Origin: CBDCFV01 sp965261795
GTDB lineage: Bacteria > Chloroflexota > Dehalococcoidia > Lucifugimonadales > UBA3495
Direction: 5' to 3'
DNA length: 64,000 nucleotides
Assembly: GCA_965261795.1 (NCBI GenBank)
Contig: OZ253476.1
Span: forward strand, 248,001 to 312,000
This document shows positions 1-8,984 of this stretch, one piece after another (positions within the stretch are counted from its first letter, which is position 1; each line of letters starts with the position of its first letter). The notes beneath the pieces are model-generated. The model worked only from the letters and a program-made list of their open reading frames with translations. It did not search any database and was not told the DNA's origin. The position numbers and the translations under genes are program-made.

Positions 1-1
1 A

Positions 2-1366
2 CTACGCGCCAGCGGCTACCAAGTCCTTCCTGTCCGCCATGAGATTCGCAAAAACCTGATCGCCAAGATACGGGCCGAGGAGTTGGTCTTCCCCGGCATT
101 ATAGGCTTTGAGCAGACCGTCATCCCTCAGTTGGAAAACGCCATCCTCGCCGGGCAGGACATCATCTTGCTGGGAGAGCGTGGGCAAGCAAAGTCGCGGC
201 TGATCAGGAGCATGGTCGACCTGTTGGACGATTATGTCCCCAAGATCGCCGATTGCGAGATAAACGACGACCCCTACGCGCCCATTTGCCGGTCTTGCTT
301 GGACAAGGTTGCGGAACAAGGCGCGGATACAAAAATCGAGTGGATGCCCAAGGATGAGCGGTATTCGGAAAAGCTGGCCACACCGGATATATCAATCGCT
401 GACCTTATCGGCGAGATAGACCCGATAAAAGTGGCCGAGGGGCATTATCTGTCGGATGAGTTGGTCATTCACTACGGGTTGGTGCCCCGCACCAACCGGG
501 GAATTTTCTGTATCAACGAACTGCCCGACTTGGCAGAGCGCATACAGGTGGGCCTGTTCAACCTGATGGAAGAGCGGGACGTGCAGATAAAGGGCTACCG
601 CATCCGTTTGCCCTTGGATGTGTACGTGGTCGCCACTGCCAATCCGGAGGACTACACCAACCGCGGCCGCATTGTGACGCCACTGAAGGACCGCTACGGC
701 TCCCAAATTCACACCCACTACCCCAAGACCATCGAGCACGAAATCTCCATCATGGACCAGGAGCGTGTCTCCTTCCCTGACGAGGAAAACCTGGTGATAC
801 CGGACTACATGAAGGAGATACTGGCGGAGATTACCAGCCAAGCCCGGCTGAGCAGCGAGATCAACCAGCGCTCCGGGGTCAGCGTCCGCGTCTCCATAGC
901 AAACCTCGAGACACTGCTGGGCAACGCTCTCAGGCGTTCCATCATCCAAGGCGAGCAGTACGTCTGCCCTCGGACCAGCGACCTGCCCTACATCGCCGCC
1001 TCGTTTTCGGGGAAGATCGAACTGGAGACTTTCGAGGAAGGGCGCGAGGAACGGGTCACCGACGACCTGACGCGGCGAGGGTTGTTGCGGGTGTTCGGCA
1101 ACTATTTCGACGTGGACGCCTTGGAGCGTATTGTCTTGTCGTTTGACATGGGCGCCGTCGCTGAGACCGGCAGCGATAAGCCAGCCCGTGAATACACGGG
1201 GCTGCTGGAAGAGGTGCATGGGTTGAACGATGCCGTCAGGCAATTGACCGGCGACGAACGTCCTGAAGTGGTCGCCTCTGCCGTGGAGTTCATCCTGGAA
1301 GGGCTGCACTTGAACCGTCGCTTGAACTGCGAACGCACTACCGCCGGATACGTGTACCGCCGCTAA
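2..1366 (+). CDS. ChlI/MoxR-type AAA+ ATPase, 5' end outside window
   Basis: The reading frame is open from base 2, so the start lies upstream of the window; the TTG at 83 is unlikely to be the real start because the residues before it read as protein. The Walker A is GERGQAKSR, the Walker B region is IFCINELPD, and a sensor-1 stretch VVATANPEDYTNRGR follows, as in magnesium-chelatase ChlI and MoxR ATPases. Such ATPases usually remodel a VWA-domain partner, but no partner is visible here. The C-terminal helical part is conserved in style but I cannot assign a substrate. It is followed by a clear terminator. Chelatase function itself is not supported by neighbours. Confidence 0.85.
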   Translation, partial: LRASGYQVLPVRHEIRKNLIAKIRAEELVFPGIIGFEQTVIPQLENAILAGQDIILLGERGQAKSRLIRSMVDLLDDYVPKIADCEINDDPYAPICRSCLDKVAEQGADTKIEWMPKDERYSEKLATPDISIADLIGEIDPIKVAEGHYLSDELVIHYGLVPRTNRGIFCINELPDLAERIQVGLFNLMEERDVQIKGYRIRLPLDVYVVATANPEDYTNRGRIVTPLKDRYGSQIHTHYPKTIEHEISIMDQERVSFPDEENLVIPDYMKEILAEITSQARLSSEINQRSGVSVRVSIANLETLLGNALRRSIIQGEQYVCPRTSDLPYIAASFSGKIELETFEEGREERVTDDLTRRGLLRVFGNYFDVDALERIVLSFDMGAVAETGSDKPAREYTGLLEEVHGLNDAVRQLTGDERPEVVASAVEFILEGLHLNRRLNCERTTAGYVYRR

Positions 1367-1389
1367 ACTAGCGACCTCCCTTTGCCAAA

Positions 1390-1427
1390 GAGCGGCCCAC
1401 GCAGATGTGCGGGGCCGCTCTTATTAT
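1390..1427 (+). terminator. Rho-independent terminator
   Basis: A 9-bp perfect stem GAGCGGCCC / GGGCCGCTC (1390-1398 and 1412-1420) with a 13-base loop is followed by TTATTATT. It lies 24 bases after the stop codon of the ATPase gene. Confidence 0.85.
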
Positions 1428-1519
1428 TGTCCTTTACTGACACTTGCCTGTTGACCCAGTGTGTAGCTATGCCTAATATACGAACAAATGATTTAATTTA
1501 GCTACCCTCTGGAGTAATT

Positions 1520-2425
1520 ATGGCAGCCGCTGAAGTTCAAGAAATACGTTGCAAGTCTCTTCTCAACCGTTTGGATGTACCCGGATTTTCCTTCCGTTGG
1601 ACGTTGAACCCGTACAGGGGTTGCCGTCACGCCTGCCGGTACTGCTACGCGAGATCCACGCACGAGTTCTGGGGGTTGGACGCCGGGCGCGAGTTCGAAC
1701 AGCGGATTTTCGCCAAAGTCAATGCTCCCGAGGTGCTGAGGCAGGAACTGAAGAAGGCCAAGTGGCAAGGAGAGGCAATCGCCATAGGCACGGCCTCAGA
1801 CCCCTACGAACCTGCCGAGTCGGAATACGAACTCACCAGAAAGGTGCTTCAGGTGCTGGTGGAGTTCAGGAACCCGGCCTCCATCACCACCAAGGGAGTG
1901 TTGGTGATGCGGGACGTGGACGTCCTGCGGGAGTTGAGCCGGGTGGCCGAAGTGCGGGTCAACTTCAGTGTCGGCAGTATCGACGACAAAGTTTGGAAGA
2001 TGACCGAACCGGGGGCGCCGCGTCCTTTGGCCCGCTTGGAAGCGATGCAGTACTTGGTGGAGAATGGAGTCTCAGCCGGGGTAATGATGGCACCTTTGCT
2101 GCCCGGCATCTCGGATAATTCAGAAAGTATCAACGCCGTGGCCCGGGCCGCCGCCGAACACAAGGCCTGTTTCATCGGGGCCAATGTCCTGTTTCTCAAG
2201 CCCGGGTCCAAAGAGTGGTTCATGCCGATGCTGAGGGAGACGTACCCGCACCTTACCGAAGCCTACGCCAAGATATACCGGAAGACCTACGCTCCCAAGG
2301 AATACACCAATCAAGTGATGAACCTCGTTGCCGATGCTCGCAGGAATTGGGGGGTGTACTCCATGGAACCGGCTCGCAACCTGCAGGGCCCCCAGCGGCA
2401 GATGCAGTTAGCCTTCAGCGTGTAG
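1520..2425 (+). CDS. Radical SAM protein, SplB-like (Rv2578c family)
   Basis: The 301-residue protein has the radical SAM cluster motif C-x3-C-x2-C (C35, C39, C42, in the sequence GCRHACRYCYAR) and the GTASDPYEPAE stretch typical of the spore-photoproduct-lyase-like Rv2578c group. These enzymes bind a [4Fe-4S] cluster and S-adenosylmethionine; the reaction of this subgroup is not established and true photoproduct lyase activity should not be assumed. The ATG is preceded by GGAG at a fitting distance. The gene stands alone between a terminator and a convergent gene. Confidence 0.85.
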   Translation: MAAAEVQEIRCKSLLNRLDVPGFSFRWTLNPYRGCRHACRYCYARSTHEFWGLDAGREFEQRIFAKVNAPEVLRQELKKAKWQGEAIAIGTASDPYEPAESEYELTRKVLQVLVEFRNPASITTKGVLVMRDVDVLRELSRVAEVRVNFSVGSIDDKVWKMTEPGAPRPLARLEAMQYLVENGVSAGVMMAPLLPGISDNSESINAVARAAAEHKACFIGANVLFLKPGSKEWFMPMLRETYPHLTEAYAKIYRKTYAPKEYTNQVMNLVADARRNWGVYSMEPARNLQGPQRQMQLAFSV

Positions 2426-2478
2426 CATTGGCGCAGTAAACGGCGGCGGCGTGCGTTTTCCCGCTTGGGGGCTCGAGG

Positions 2479-2943
2479 CTAGACCTGCCGCCAGAATGGC
2501 GCACGCTTCCGTTGTTGCTCCAGCAGGCTTTCGTCCAGTAACTCGGGTTGCCTCTCAGCTTGTTCCCGCGTCGGCGGCGCATAATCCAAACGTTCAAATA
2601 CCTGACGGTTAGTGTAATAGCCGTTGTAGGCCTGCCGCACCAACTCGTCGAAGAACACCGGATTGGACCCCTCGATATCCTTCAACACCACGTCTTGCGC
2701 TTCACTGTCAAGTGCCCCAAAACCGTCCGCATTGCGGCGGCCCGCCAGAATATCGACCTGGGCCATGGCCTCGCTGAACAACCTGCGCAGCGAGGTCTGC
2801 TTCCCCACAACACCCTCGACAAATTCGGCCAAGCCCAGATCGCCAGCTCCCGGCATCGTCCCTTCCTTGGGAATAATACGATTGAGCATCAATCTCAGCA
2901 GGTCCAGTTGACCGTCGGACATGAACCGGTTGGTCGTGGTCAT
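2479..2943 (-). CDS. Gluconate 2-dehydrogenase subunit 3-like protein
   Basis: The 154-residue protein matches the small subunit of membrane gluconate/GMC-type dehydrogenases: an N-terminal LNRIIPKEGTMPGAGD stretch and a C-terminal ELVRQAYNGYYTN stretch. The start at 2943 is chosen because GGAGGT lies 10 bases upstream; a longer frame to 3033 has no such signal. In other bacteria this subunit accompanies a flavin GMC oxidoreductase, but no such partner is in the window, and no Tat signal is visible. The role is therefore open; orphan copies of this family occur in marine Chloroflexota (family knowledge). Confidence 0.7.
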   Translation of the reverse strand: MTTTNRFMSDGQLDLLRLMLNRIIPKEGTMPGAGDLGLAEFVEGVVGKQTSLRRLFSEAMAQVDILAGRRNADGFGALDSEAQDVVLKDIEGSNPVFFDELVRQAYNGYYTNRQVFERLDYAPPTREQAERQPELLDESLLEQQRKRAPFWRQV

Positions 2944-3223
2944 GGTTGCGGTTACCTCCGTGCTGTTGAAAGCGGTCAATTTCGGCAACTTCTTCAAAAG
3001 CACCAACCCACCCTGACACAACAGAAGTTGCAACGGTTATTCTTCGGACTTGCACAGGATAGCGGGCTGGGTTTGAAGCGTCAAATTCCCTTCCGCCGGC
3101 TCATCTCTCTTCCGGCCGGCGCCCATCCCGGTTTGCTCAAAGTCCGGTTGTGTCCGGCAGAAATTCCGATTTCTTGCCCCTAATCTGTTGAACTCAGATT
3201 TATTGGCGATGTAATATTGAATA

Positions 3224-3796
3224 TCAGCAGAAAAGTCATTGGGGATTTTCTGGGAGCCGGGATGGCAAGCTTGAATCCTCGAGCATATTCCGTACTCGGC
3301 GGTGGTCCTGAACTGGGCCTATATCATTACTTACTGGCCGGTGGTCCCGGGGATCGGCCTCGTAATCTACGTTAACCACCGTCAACGGTAGTATTACTAT
3401 CGAACGGCGATAGTCATCATCCTGGCCGCCGCCCTCTTGATGTTTGCCTTCTCCCCGGTTGCTCCCCCATTCACATCTACCGGTCATTTCGTAGACACTA
3501 TCCAGACCTACGGCCCCACTTGGTACGGCAGTCCGGAGATGTCCATTTTCTACAACACCAACGCGGCAATACCGAGCCTGAATTTCTCTTGGACATTGGT
3601 GCTTCGGGTATTGTTGTTTCGTCATTTGAAGGGTTGGCACAAGCTTTGGGGGCCGGTTTACCCAGTGTTGACTTTATTCGCCATCGTAATCATCGGCAAC
3701 CACTTTTTCCTGGACGCCATAGCCGGCGGCCTGTTGGCCGTAGCTGCTTTTTTCGTCGTTGAATTGGCCTTCCGGCGTCGACGGGGGACTCACTAA
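3224..3796 (+). pseudogene. PAP2/inositolphosphotransferase-like gene, dead
   Basis: One frame gives SAEKSLGIFWEPGWQA, then TGA (3272), ILEHIPYSAVVLNWAYIITYW, then TAG (3389), and then a hydrophobic C-terminal half with FSPVAPP, AAIPSLN and IIGNHFFLDAIAGG. These match the Aur1/PAP2 membrane phosphotransferase family, including the C2 and C3 active-site regions. The C2 motif normally reads PSLH; here the catalytic His is Asn. The N-terminal part before 3224 is missing or scrambled. The first stop is one base from Trp. Its last 123 bases overlap the end of the convergent zinc-ribbon gene. Confidence 0.8.
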
Positions 3797-4483
3797 CGTC
3801 ATTATCGTAAGCAACCACACCATGACGCCGATGGCCGTAAGGACCAACTCACCCATGCCTATTCTCATGACCGCCGCTGCTGTTCCCGATTGACTCGACC
3901 AGTAATTGTTGATGTTCGTTTGAACATGCAATAGAAGCGAGACCATAATGGCCAAGGTTATAACCAGAAACACTATTTGGACGATAAACGTAGACCGGCT
4001 GATCTCGGCTTCACTGGACAACCCTCCTGCGGCAAAAATGGAGGCTACTCCCAGCAACTGCGACGATGCAATTGCCACCACAGCCCAGCGGGGGCTTATG
4101 GTGTTTCTCAAACCGGCGTCTTCCATCAATTGTTTGAAGGCTTGCATATGGGCGTATATGCGGAAAAGACTGTAGATAGGCACGACCAACGAGAGGGCAT
4201 GCCACACCGGAAACACCTCGGTACGGGTGTGGTCGCGGTACTGGACCCAAGTGCGGTAGAACCAGTAGTACTGATAAAGGCCACCGGACAACAAGGTCAT
4301 AAGCAAGATGCGCCCCGGCGGTATACGACAGCCTGCCGTGGGCATTGACCGGATTTGAGCGGCGCTTTGCCGTTCCACTTCCGTGGGAGCGGGCAAAGCG
4401 TTGCCGCAAACGCCGCAGAAGTTGGAGGAGGCGTCAGCCCTCGTTCCGCAGGTGGGACAGTAGCGTATTTCCATATTGCGCAT
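3674..4483 (-). CDS. Zinc-ribbon membrane protein, DUF4234-like
   Basis: The 269-residue protein starts with a zinc ribbon (C9, C12, C23, C26) and continues with about four hydrophobic segments: one near residues 58-75 with the LLSGGLYQYYWFYR pattern of DUF4234, one near 95-110, one near 135-150, one near 168-187, and one near 212-235. The C-terminal tail is hydrophilic. It should sit in the cytoplasmic membrane. The function is unknown. The 3' end overlaps the convergent dead PAP2 gene by 123 bases, which suggests that the latter is no longer under selection or that the C-terminal tail of this protein arose by read-through. Confidence 0.7.
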   Translation of the reverse strand: MRNMEIRYCPTCGTRADASSNFCGVCGNALPAPTEVERQSAAQIRSMPTAGCRIPPGRILLMTLLSGGLYQYYWFYRTWVQYRDHTRTEVFPVWHALSLVVPIYSLFRIYAHMQAFKQLMEDAGLRNTISPRWAVVAIASSQLLGVASIFAAGGLSSEAEISRSTFIVQIVFLVITLAIMVSLLLHVQTNINNYWSSQSGTAAAVMRIGMGELVLTAIGVMVWLLTIMTLVSPPSTPEGQFNDEKSSYGQQAAGYGVQEKVVADDYDGE

Positions 4484-4562
4484 CTTTGCCGGAATGAACG
4501 GGCCGGTCCAGCGCGGCTCCCGAGTTTGTTCCTAACTCGGCCTCAGACCGCGGCTGCCTCCG

Positions 4563-5888
4563 TCAGGCGCCCGGCCCTCTACTCCACAAGGGGTGTCTGA
4601 AGGTTGGGGCGGTGACCGGACCAACCTCTCGTGACTCTGCCGGAGCGGCCGCCGGTTCCGGTAGAGTTGGAGGTGGGGGCGAGTAACGCCGGCCCAGCGT
4701 TCTCCGGTCATCCAAGTTATTCAAGTGCCGGGCCAACTCTTCCAAGCTGTTCAGGTTGTGGACGGGCAGGAAATCGTCGATATAGGGCATGGCGGCCTGC
4801 ATCCCGCGTGTAAGCGGCTCATAACCGGGGGAGCCCAACAGAGGATTCAGCCAAATGAGCCGGTGGCAACTGCGCTGCAAGCGGGACATTTCTTGGGCCA
4901 AAAGCTCCGGATCGCCCCGGTCCCATCCGTCGGATATTACCAGCACTACCGCTCCGCCTTCCAGCACCCGCCTCAGCCATTGAAAGTTGAACGTCTTGAT
5001 CGATTGGCCGATCCGGGTGCCACCGGCCCAGTCGGGGACTGCCTTGGCCACGTCGGTCACCGCTTGGTCGATGCTGCGATAATTGAGGTACCGGGTAATG
5101 CGAGTCAACCTGGTGGCAAACAGGAAGGCTTCCACCCGGTCCTGACCCCGGGCCATGGAATGAATGAAGTGAAGCAACATCCGGGTGTAACGTTCCATGG
5201 AACCGCTCACGTCGCATAGCAGCACCAGCGAGCGCGGCTTGTCTTTGTGTTCGCGGTGGGCCGTTTCCAGGATTTCCCCGCCGTACTTCAAGTTCAGGCG
5301 CAGCGTCTTGCGCAGGTCGAGCCAACTACCGTCGCCGGGAGTCATTCTCCGGGTTCGCCTGCGGCCCAAGTCCCACGACAACTCTGTCATCATCCGTTTT
5401 GCTTCGGCGATCTCCGACGGGCTGAAGCTGGAGAAGTCCTTTTGCCGCAGGACCTCCCTGACGCTGTAGGTCCGGGTAAGGTCGATCCTGTCTCCAAGCG
5501 GACCGTCGTCTTCTCCTGTCTCAGAACCCATTTCCTCGGCGTTGCCACTCCGAGGAGGAGCGACTTGTGGGCTCCGGTACCGCCGTTGTTCTCCCATAGA
5601 ACGAAGGTCGTGGGTGGACCGATGGAGGGCTGGCCGCCGCCAGAACACTTGGAAGGCTTCGTCGAAGATGGGCAGATCCTGCTTGCGGTGTACCAGAATT
5701 GAGCGGGCCACCAGCCGGAAGTCCTGCTTGCGGCCCATTGGAGCGTACTCCAATGCGCGAACCAAGTCCAGGACGTTGCTCGACCCCACGTCCAACCCCA
5801 CTTTGCGCAACACTTCGGCAAACATCAGCAGGTTGGTGAGTATGTGCCCTTGGCCACCGTTCGGCGTTGGTGGAGGCTGAGTGGTCAT
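4563..5888 (-). CDS. VWA-domain CoxE-like protein
   Basis: The 441-residue protein carries a von Willebrand factor A domain in its C-terminal half with a MIDAS motif DVSGS (226-230), and an N-terminal helical region typical of the CoxE-like VWA family. Such proteins work with a MoxR AAA+ ATPase as a metal-dependent chaperone pair, best known in maturation of molybdenum CO dehydrogenase. The matching MoxR gene lies upstream in the same direction, but a MntA/HepT pair is inserted between. Its ATG overlaps the HepT stop as ATGA, so translation is probably coupled to the toxin gene. Confidence 0.88.
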   Translation of the reverse strand: MTTQPPPTPNGGQGHILTNLLMFAEVLRKVGLDVGSSNVLDLVRALEYAPMGRKQDFRLVARSILVHRKQDLPIFDEAFQVFWRRPALHRSTHDLRSMGEQRRYRSPQVAPPRSGNAEEMGSETGEDDGPLGDRIDLTRTYSVREVLRQKDFSSFSPSEIAEAKRMMTELSWDLGRRRTRRMTPGDGSWLDLRKTLRLNLKYGGEILETAHREHKDKPRSLVLLCDVSGSMERYTRMLLHFIHSMARGQDRVEAFLFATRLTRITRYLNYRSIDQAVTDVAKAVPDWAGGTRIGQSIKTFNFQWLRRVLEGGAVVLVISDGWDRGDPELLAQEMSRLQRSCHRLIWLNPLLGSPGYEPLTRGMQAAMPYIDDFLPVHNLNSLEELARHLNNLDDRRTLGRRYSPPPPTLPEPAAAPAESREVGPVTAPTFRHPLWSRGPGA

Positions 5889-6226
5889 GGAGTATATTCC
5901 TGGTTGGATAACAGGGCCAGGATTTCACTTTTCAATACCGGCATGTGGTTCTCTATGATATTCCAGACCCTGTCCAGATTGATGTGTAGAAACCTGTGAA
6001 CGAGGGTTATACGAAATCCGCCAAGCTGCCGCCAGTTCGTGTTCGGACAAGCTACCTTTGTTGAATCGGAGAGACGGAGCGCCGATTCACACAATATGTG
6101 CAGATTTCTGAGGACAGCATCTTGGACCACAAGGGACCCCATGAAGGCCCCCTGGCCGCCAGCTACATAAGACTCAATGCGGTTAATGCGCTCCAGGATA
6201 TACGCCAGATAAAACCCGTCGGTCAT
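5885..6226 (-). CDS. hepT: HepT-like HEPN ribonuclease toxin (DUF86)
   Basis: The 113-residue all-helical protein matches HepT: an N-terminal YILERINRIESY stretch, and a C-terminal R-x4-H motif (R72 to H77) followed by DLDRVW-like residues. R and H are the HEPN RNase residues. In studied HepT toxins the motif continues as H-x-Y, and that Tyr receives AMP from MntA; here it reads H-R-F, so the acceptor Tyr is replaced by Phe. The start overlaps the MntA stop as TAATG and the end overlaps the VWA start as ATGA. Confidence 0.85.
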   Translation of the reverse strand: MTDGFYLAYILERINRIESYVAGGQGAFMGSLVVQDAVLRNLHILCESALRLSDSTKVACPNTNWRQLGGFRITLVHRFLHINLDRVWNIIENHMPVLKSEILALLSNQEYTP

Positions 6227-6522
6227 TACAACGGCACGGCTTCATTCAGTATATGGTCCCTGACGAGGGGATGCAGCCCCCCCGTGGTCGAGACGAACAC
6301 TTCCCGTCCCAGCAGGTCTGCAAGGTCGGCCATAAGACCGCCCGGAAACCACGGAGTAAGCTTCTCGACCGGGCCTATGTCTACTAGAAAGTCTACGTCG
6401 TCCTTGGGAACATTGGGGTTCCCGGTGAACGATTCAAAGACACGCACGTTCCCCGCCCCGTGTTTGGCTGCAATCCGTATGATTTCTTCCCGGTGCTTTG
6501 CCAAAAGCGGGTCCACTTTCAC
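6226..6522 (-). CDS. mntA: MntA-like minimal nucleotidyltransferase antitoxin
   Basis: The 98-residue protein has the polymerase-beta-type fold signature of MNT antitoxins. The expected GS-x10-D-x-D motif is present as E30-S31, ten residues, then D42-V-D44: the Gly is replaced by Glu. In type VII toxin-antitoxin systems MntA adds AMP to a HepT tyrosine. The start is GTG at 6522 with AAGGAG eight bases upstream. It lies 21 bases downstream of the MoxR gene, in the same operon. The altered motif makes full catalytic activity uncertain. Confidence 0.8.
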   Translation of the reverse strand: MKVDPLLAKHREEIIRIAAKHGAGNVRVFESFTGNPNVPKDDVDFLVDIGPVEKLTPWFPGGLMADLADLLGREVFVSTTGGLHPLVRDHILNEAVPL

Positions 6523-6543
6523 GGTCTTTTCTCCTTGTCCATT

Positions 6544-7482
6544 TTATCCCCCTCCACGCCTGCCACGGCGGGGCCCCCTGTTCTTGGAGCGTTCCAGCAT
6601 GGCCCGGACCGGTTCACCGCGCACCAGTTCAATGTCGTCCTGGTACTTGAGGATTATACCCATGGTGTCGTCAATTACTTGAGGGTCCAACTCCGATTGG
6701 TTCAAGGCCATGAGCGCCGCGGTCCAGTCCAATGTCTCGGAAATACCGGGTATCTTGTACAGTTCCGTCTCTCGAAGCTCCTGGATGAACCCGGTTACCT
6801 GCTGAGCCAAACGCCTCGGCGCTTCAGGTATCCGCGTGGTGACTATTTGCAACTCCTTCTGAAAGTCGGGGTAGTCTATCCAGTAATACAGGCAGCGCCG
6901 CTTCAGCGCATCGTGAATCTCCCTGGTGCGGTTGGAGGTTATGATCACTACTGGCGGGTGGACCGCCCGGTAGGTGCCCAACTCGGGAATGGTTATCTGG
7001 AAGTTGGCCAGCAACTCCAGCAGGAACCCTTCGAACTGCTCATCCGCCCGGTCCAATTCGTCAATCAGAAGCACTGGCGCCCGGTCCAGAGTTTCCTCGA
7101 TGGCTTGAAGCAAGGGTCGCTTGATCAGGAACCGCTCGCTGAACAGGTCGGCAGTTGCGGCCTCGCGGTCCACATCCCCGCCAAGCTCCATCAACCGCAT
7201 CTCCAGTATCTGCCGCGTGTGGTTCCACTCGTACACCGCATGGTTGACATCCAAGCCTTCGTAACACTGGAGATGGATCAACCGGGTGTCCAAGGCGGCG
7301 GCCAGCACCTTGGCAATCTCCGTTTTGCCGACCCCGGCCTCGCCTTCCAGGAACAGGGGCCGTTGCAAAGTCAACGCGAGAAAGACCGGTATGGCCAAGC
7401 CCCGGTCACTAATATAATTCTGCTTGCGAAGGAGGTCTTGCACCTCGTCGATGGAACCGGGCATAACGGCGGCAGTCGTCAA
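6544..7482 (-). CDS. MoxR-family AAA+ ATPase
   Basis: The 312-residue protein has Walker A GEAGVGKT (47-54), Walker B VLLIDELDR (137-145), and the SNRTREIHDALKRRC sensor/arginine-finger region of the MoxR APE2220/CoxD-like group. It is expected to act with the VWA protein encoded at 4563-5888 as a chaperone for insertion of a metal cofactor or for complex assembly. The start is a TTG at 7482 with GGAG seven bases upstream. The nearby molybdoenzyme genes (11-14 kb) are possible clients, which is inference only. Confidence 0.88.
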   Translation of the reverse strand: MTTAAVMPGSIDEVQDLLRKQNYISDRGLAIPVFLALTLQRPLFLEGEAGVGKTEIAKVLAAALDTRLIHLQCYEGLDVNHAVYEWNHTRQILEMRLMELGGDVDREAATADLFSERFLIKRPLLQAIEETLDRAPVLLIDELDRADEQFEGFLLELLANFQITIPELGTYRAVHPPVVIITSNRTREIHDALKRRCLYYWIDYPDFQKELQIVTTRIPEAPRRLAQQVTGFIQELRETELYKIPGISETLDWTAALMALNQSELDPQVIDDTMGIILKYQDDIELVRGEPVRAMLERSKNRGPRRGRRGGG

Positions 7483-7617
7483 CGAAACACTCCAATATTA
7501 AGGGTGACGTATGGCCCGGAGATATTGTAGCCCATCGGGAAGGAGCTACACCACCTGAACCGGGCGCCGAGAAGGGCGGCTTACCACCCAATTGGGTTGG
7601 TTATACCCGATGACCGG

Positions 7618-8265
7618 TCAGCCGCGCCGAGGAACAAAGAAGGATTGGAGGTACCTTCGCACCAAGTATCGCAATTTCGTCCAATGGTCGTCCAGCGACT
7701 CCAACTCGGATGCGTTCAAATCGCTGTAACGCTTTCCAAGCTTGGGAATACACCATAGAGAAAAAGCCCAGAAGCCTTGTGTTTCCATGCCCCCGGCAGT
7801 TGACTCCGCTATGACCCCCGTGGCCCCACGCAACTCCCAGGATGCCAATACTCGCCCCCGGTCGGCGATGGCCAGGGCCTCTATCCAGGATGCTTCCCGG
7901 TCCGCGCCTTGGTAGGGTTGCATCAACTCCAAGAGCCGCTTCGCCCGCTCATGGTCGTCAGCGTCAGTACCTGCGAACCTGTGAGTGTACAGGCTTTCCC
8001 ATCCTTCACCCAGAGCAGGAATCACCAAACCGCCGTCGGAAGCTATAGCCAGCGTCGAGCCGCTTCGGGACCACTGCTTGGCCTTATCGCCGGCAACGGC
8101 AAGATGGGTGTCGCCGTCCTCGTCAGGTACGCCATCCAGCCCCAACTGCTGCGGGGTGACTAGGACCAACCCGGTCTCCTCCAGCAGCCACGCCAACATG
8201 CGCTGTTTCGCCGGGTTGCCGGTGGCTAGAAGAATGGGCGTCTGACTGAGGCGAGGGCCGGGCAT
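7618..8265 (-). CDS. HAM1/RdgB-like nucleoside-triphosphate pyrophosphatase, divergent
   Basis: The 215-residue protein begins with LATGNPAKQRMLAWLL, the substrate-binding start of the HAM1/Maf-like fold, and contains IASDGGLVIPALGEGW, matching the SDSGL stretch in RdgB. House-cleaning NTP hydrolysis (ITP/XTP) is the family role. Other conserved family positions are diverged, so the substrate is uncertain. The start at 8265 was chosen because AAGGAG lies upstream; the frame continues to 8361 without a better signal. It is the last gene of the MFS-cyclase-HAM1 run, 19 bases after the cyclase gene. Confidence 0.7.
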   Translation of the reverse strand: MPGPRLSQTPILLATGNPAKQRMLAWLLEETGLVLVTPQQLGLDGVPDEDGDTHLAVAGDKAKQWSRSGSTLAIASDGGLVIPALGEGWESLYTHRFAGTDADDHERAKRLLELMQPYQGADREASWIEALAIADRGRVLASWELRGATGVIAESTAGGMETQGFWAFSLWCIPKLGKRYSDLNASELESLDDHWTKLRYLVRRYLQSFFVPRRG

Positions 8266-8284
8266 TGGAGGGTCTCCTTGGGGA

Positions 8285-8959
8285 TCATATGAGGCGCGCC
8301 ACGGCGCGGGCCGCCCCGCCGTCGCCGCCTTTGAGCTTGATGGGCAGTGCCCAAAGCTCAAAGGGATGCCCCACCAGTTGGTCCAGGTTGATCAGGTTTT
8401 CAATGATGGGTATGCCTTGGCCCAGCAACAGCCGGTGTACCGGGAAGTCGCTCATCGTGGACTGGGGCGTGGCAGGGTGCTTATCGATGGGAAAGTCCAC
8501 CGCCACGGCGTTGACCCCATGTTGGGCCAAGTAATCGGCCCCTTCGGTACTCAGGTAGGGACCGTCGGAATAGAACCGTTGGTTGCCCGACTCTTGGTGC
8601 GCCCAACCCGTGAACAGAACTACGATCCGGTCCTTCACGCCATCTGCAGAGGCTCCCACTTCCCGTAACTCGTCCACGGAAAGGGGCGTTTTGCTCTTGG
8701 CAACCTGCCGCAGGTCCAGCAGTAGAGCCGGACCCATGTACCTCTCGAGGGGCATATTTTCCAGGGTTTCGCCCTTGGGGTCAAAGTGGTATGGAGCGTC
8801 AACATGGGTGCCCAAGTGTGTGGCCAAGGTCAGCTTGGTGTTGGAGCGGGTGTGAGTTTCGTGGGTCTGGAGGGGTTCGGTAGTAACGCCGATCAGGCCG
8901 GGCACTACTGTAATCCGGTCGCTGCCTAGCGTAATGGTAAGGTCAATCAGCTTAGCCAT
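8285..8959 (-). CDS. Cyclase-family protein (kynurenine formamidase-like)
   Basis: The 224-residue protein has the metal-binding signature THLGTHVDAPYHF of the cyclase family (PF04199), to which kynurenine formamidases and isatin hydrolases belong. These are metal-dependent hydrolases of N-formyl or lactam substrates. The ATG at 8959 is preceded by GAAGGAG with a short spacer. It is 25 bases downstream of an MFS gene and 19 bases upstream of the HAM1-like gene, so import and hydrolysis of a small organic compound is a reasonable inference. The exact substrate cannot be read from sequence. Confidence 0.8.
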   Translation of the reverse strand: MAKLIDLTITLGSDRITVVPGLIGVTTEPLQTHETHTRSNTKLTLATHLGTHVDAPYHFDPKGETLENMPLERYMGPALLLDLRQVAKSKTPLSVDELREVGASADGVKDRIVVLFTGWAHQESGNQRFYSDGPYLSTEGADYLAQHGVNAVAVDFPIDKHPATPQSTMSDFPVHRLLLGQGIPIIENLINLDQLVGHPFELWALPIKLKGGDGGAARAVARLI

Positions 8960-8984
8960 AACTCCTTCTTTAACGAGTCTCGCG

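Noticed and set aside
392..1309. Long minus-strand frame opposite the first ATPase
   Set aside because: Antisense shadow of a gene with clear AAA+ motifs.
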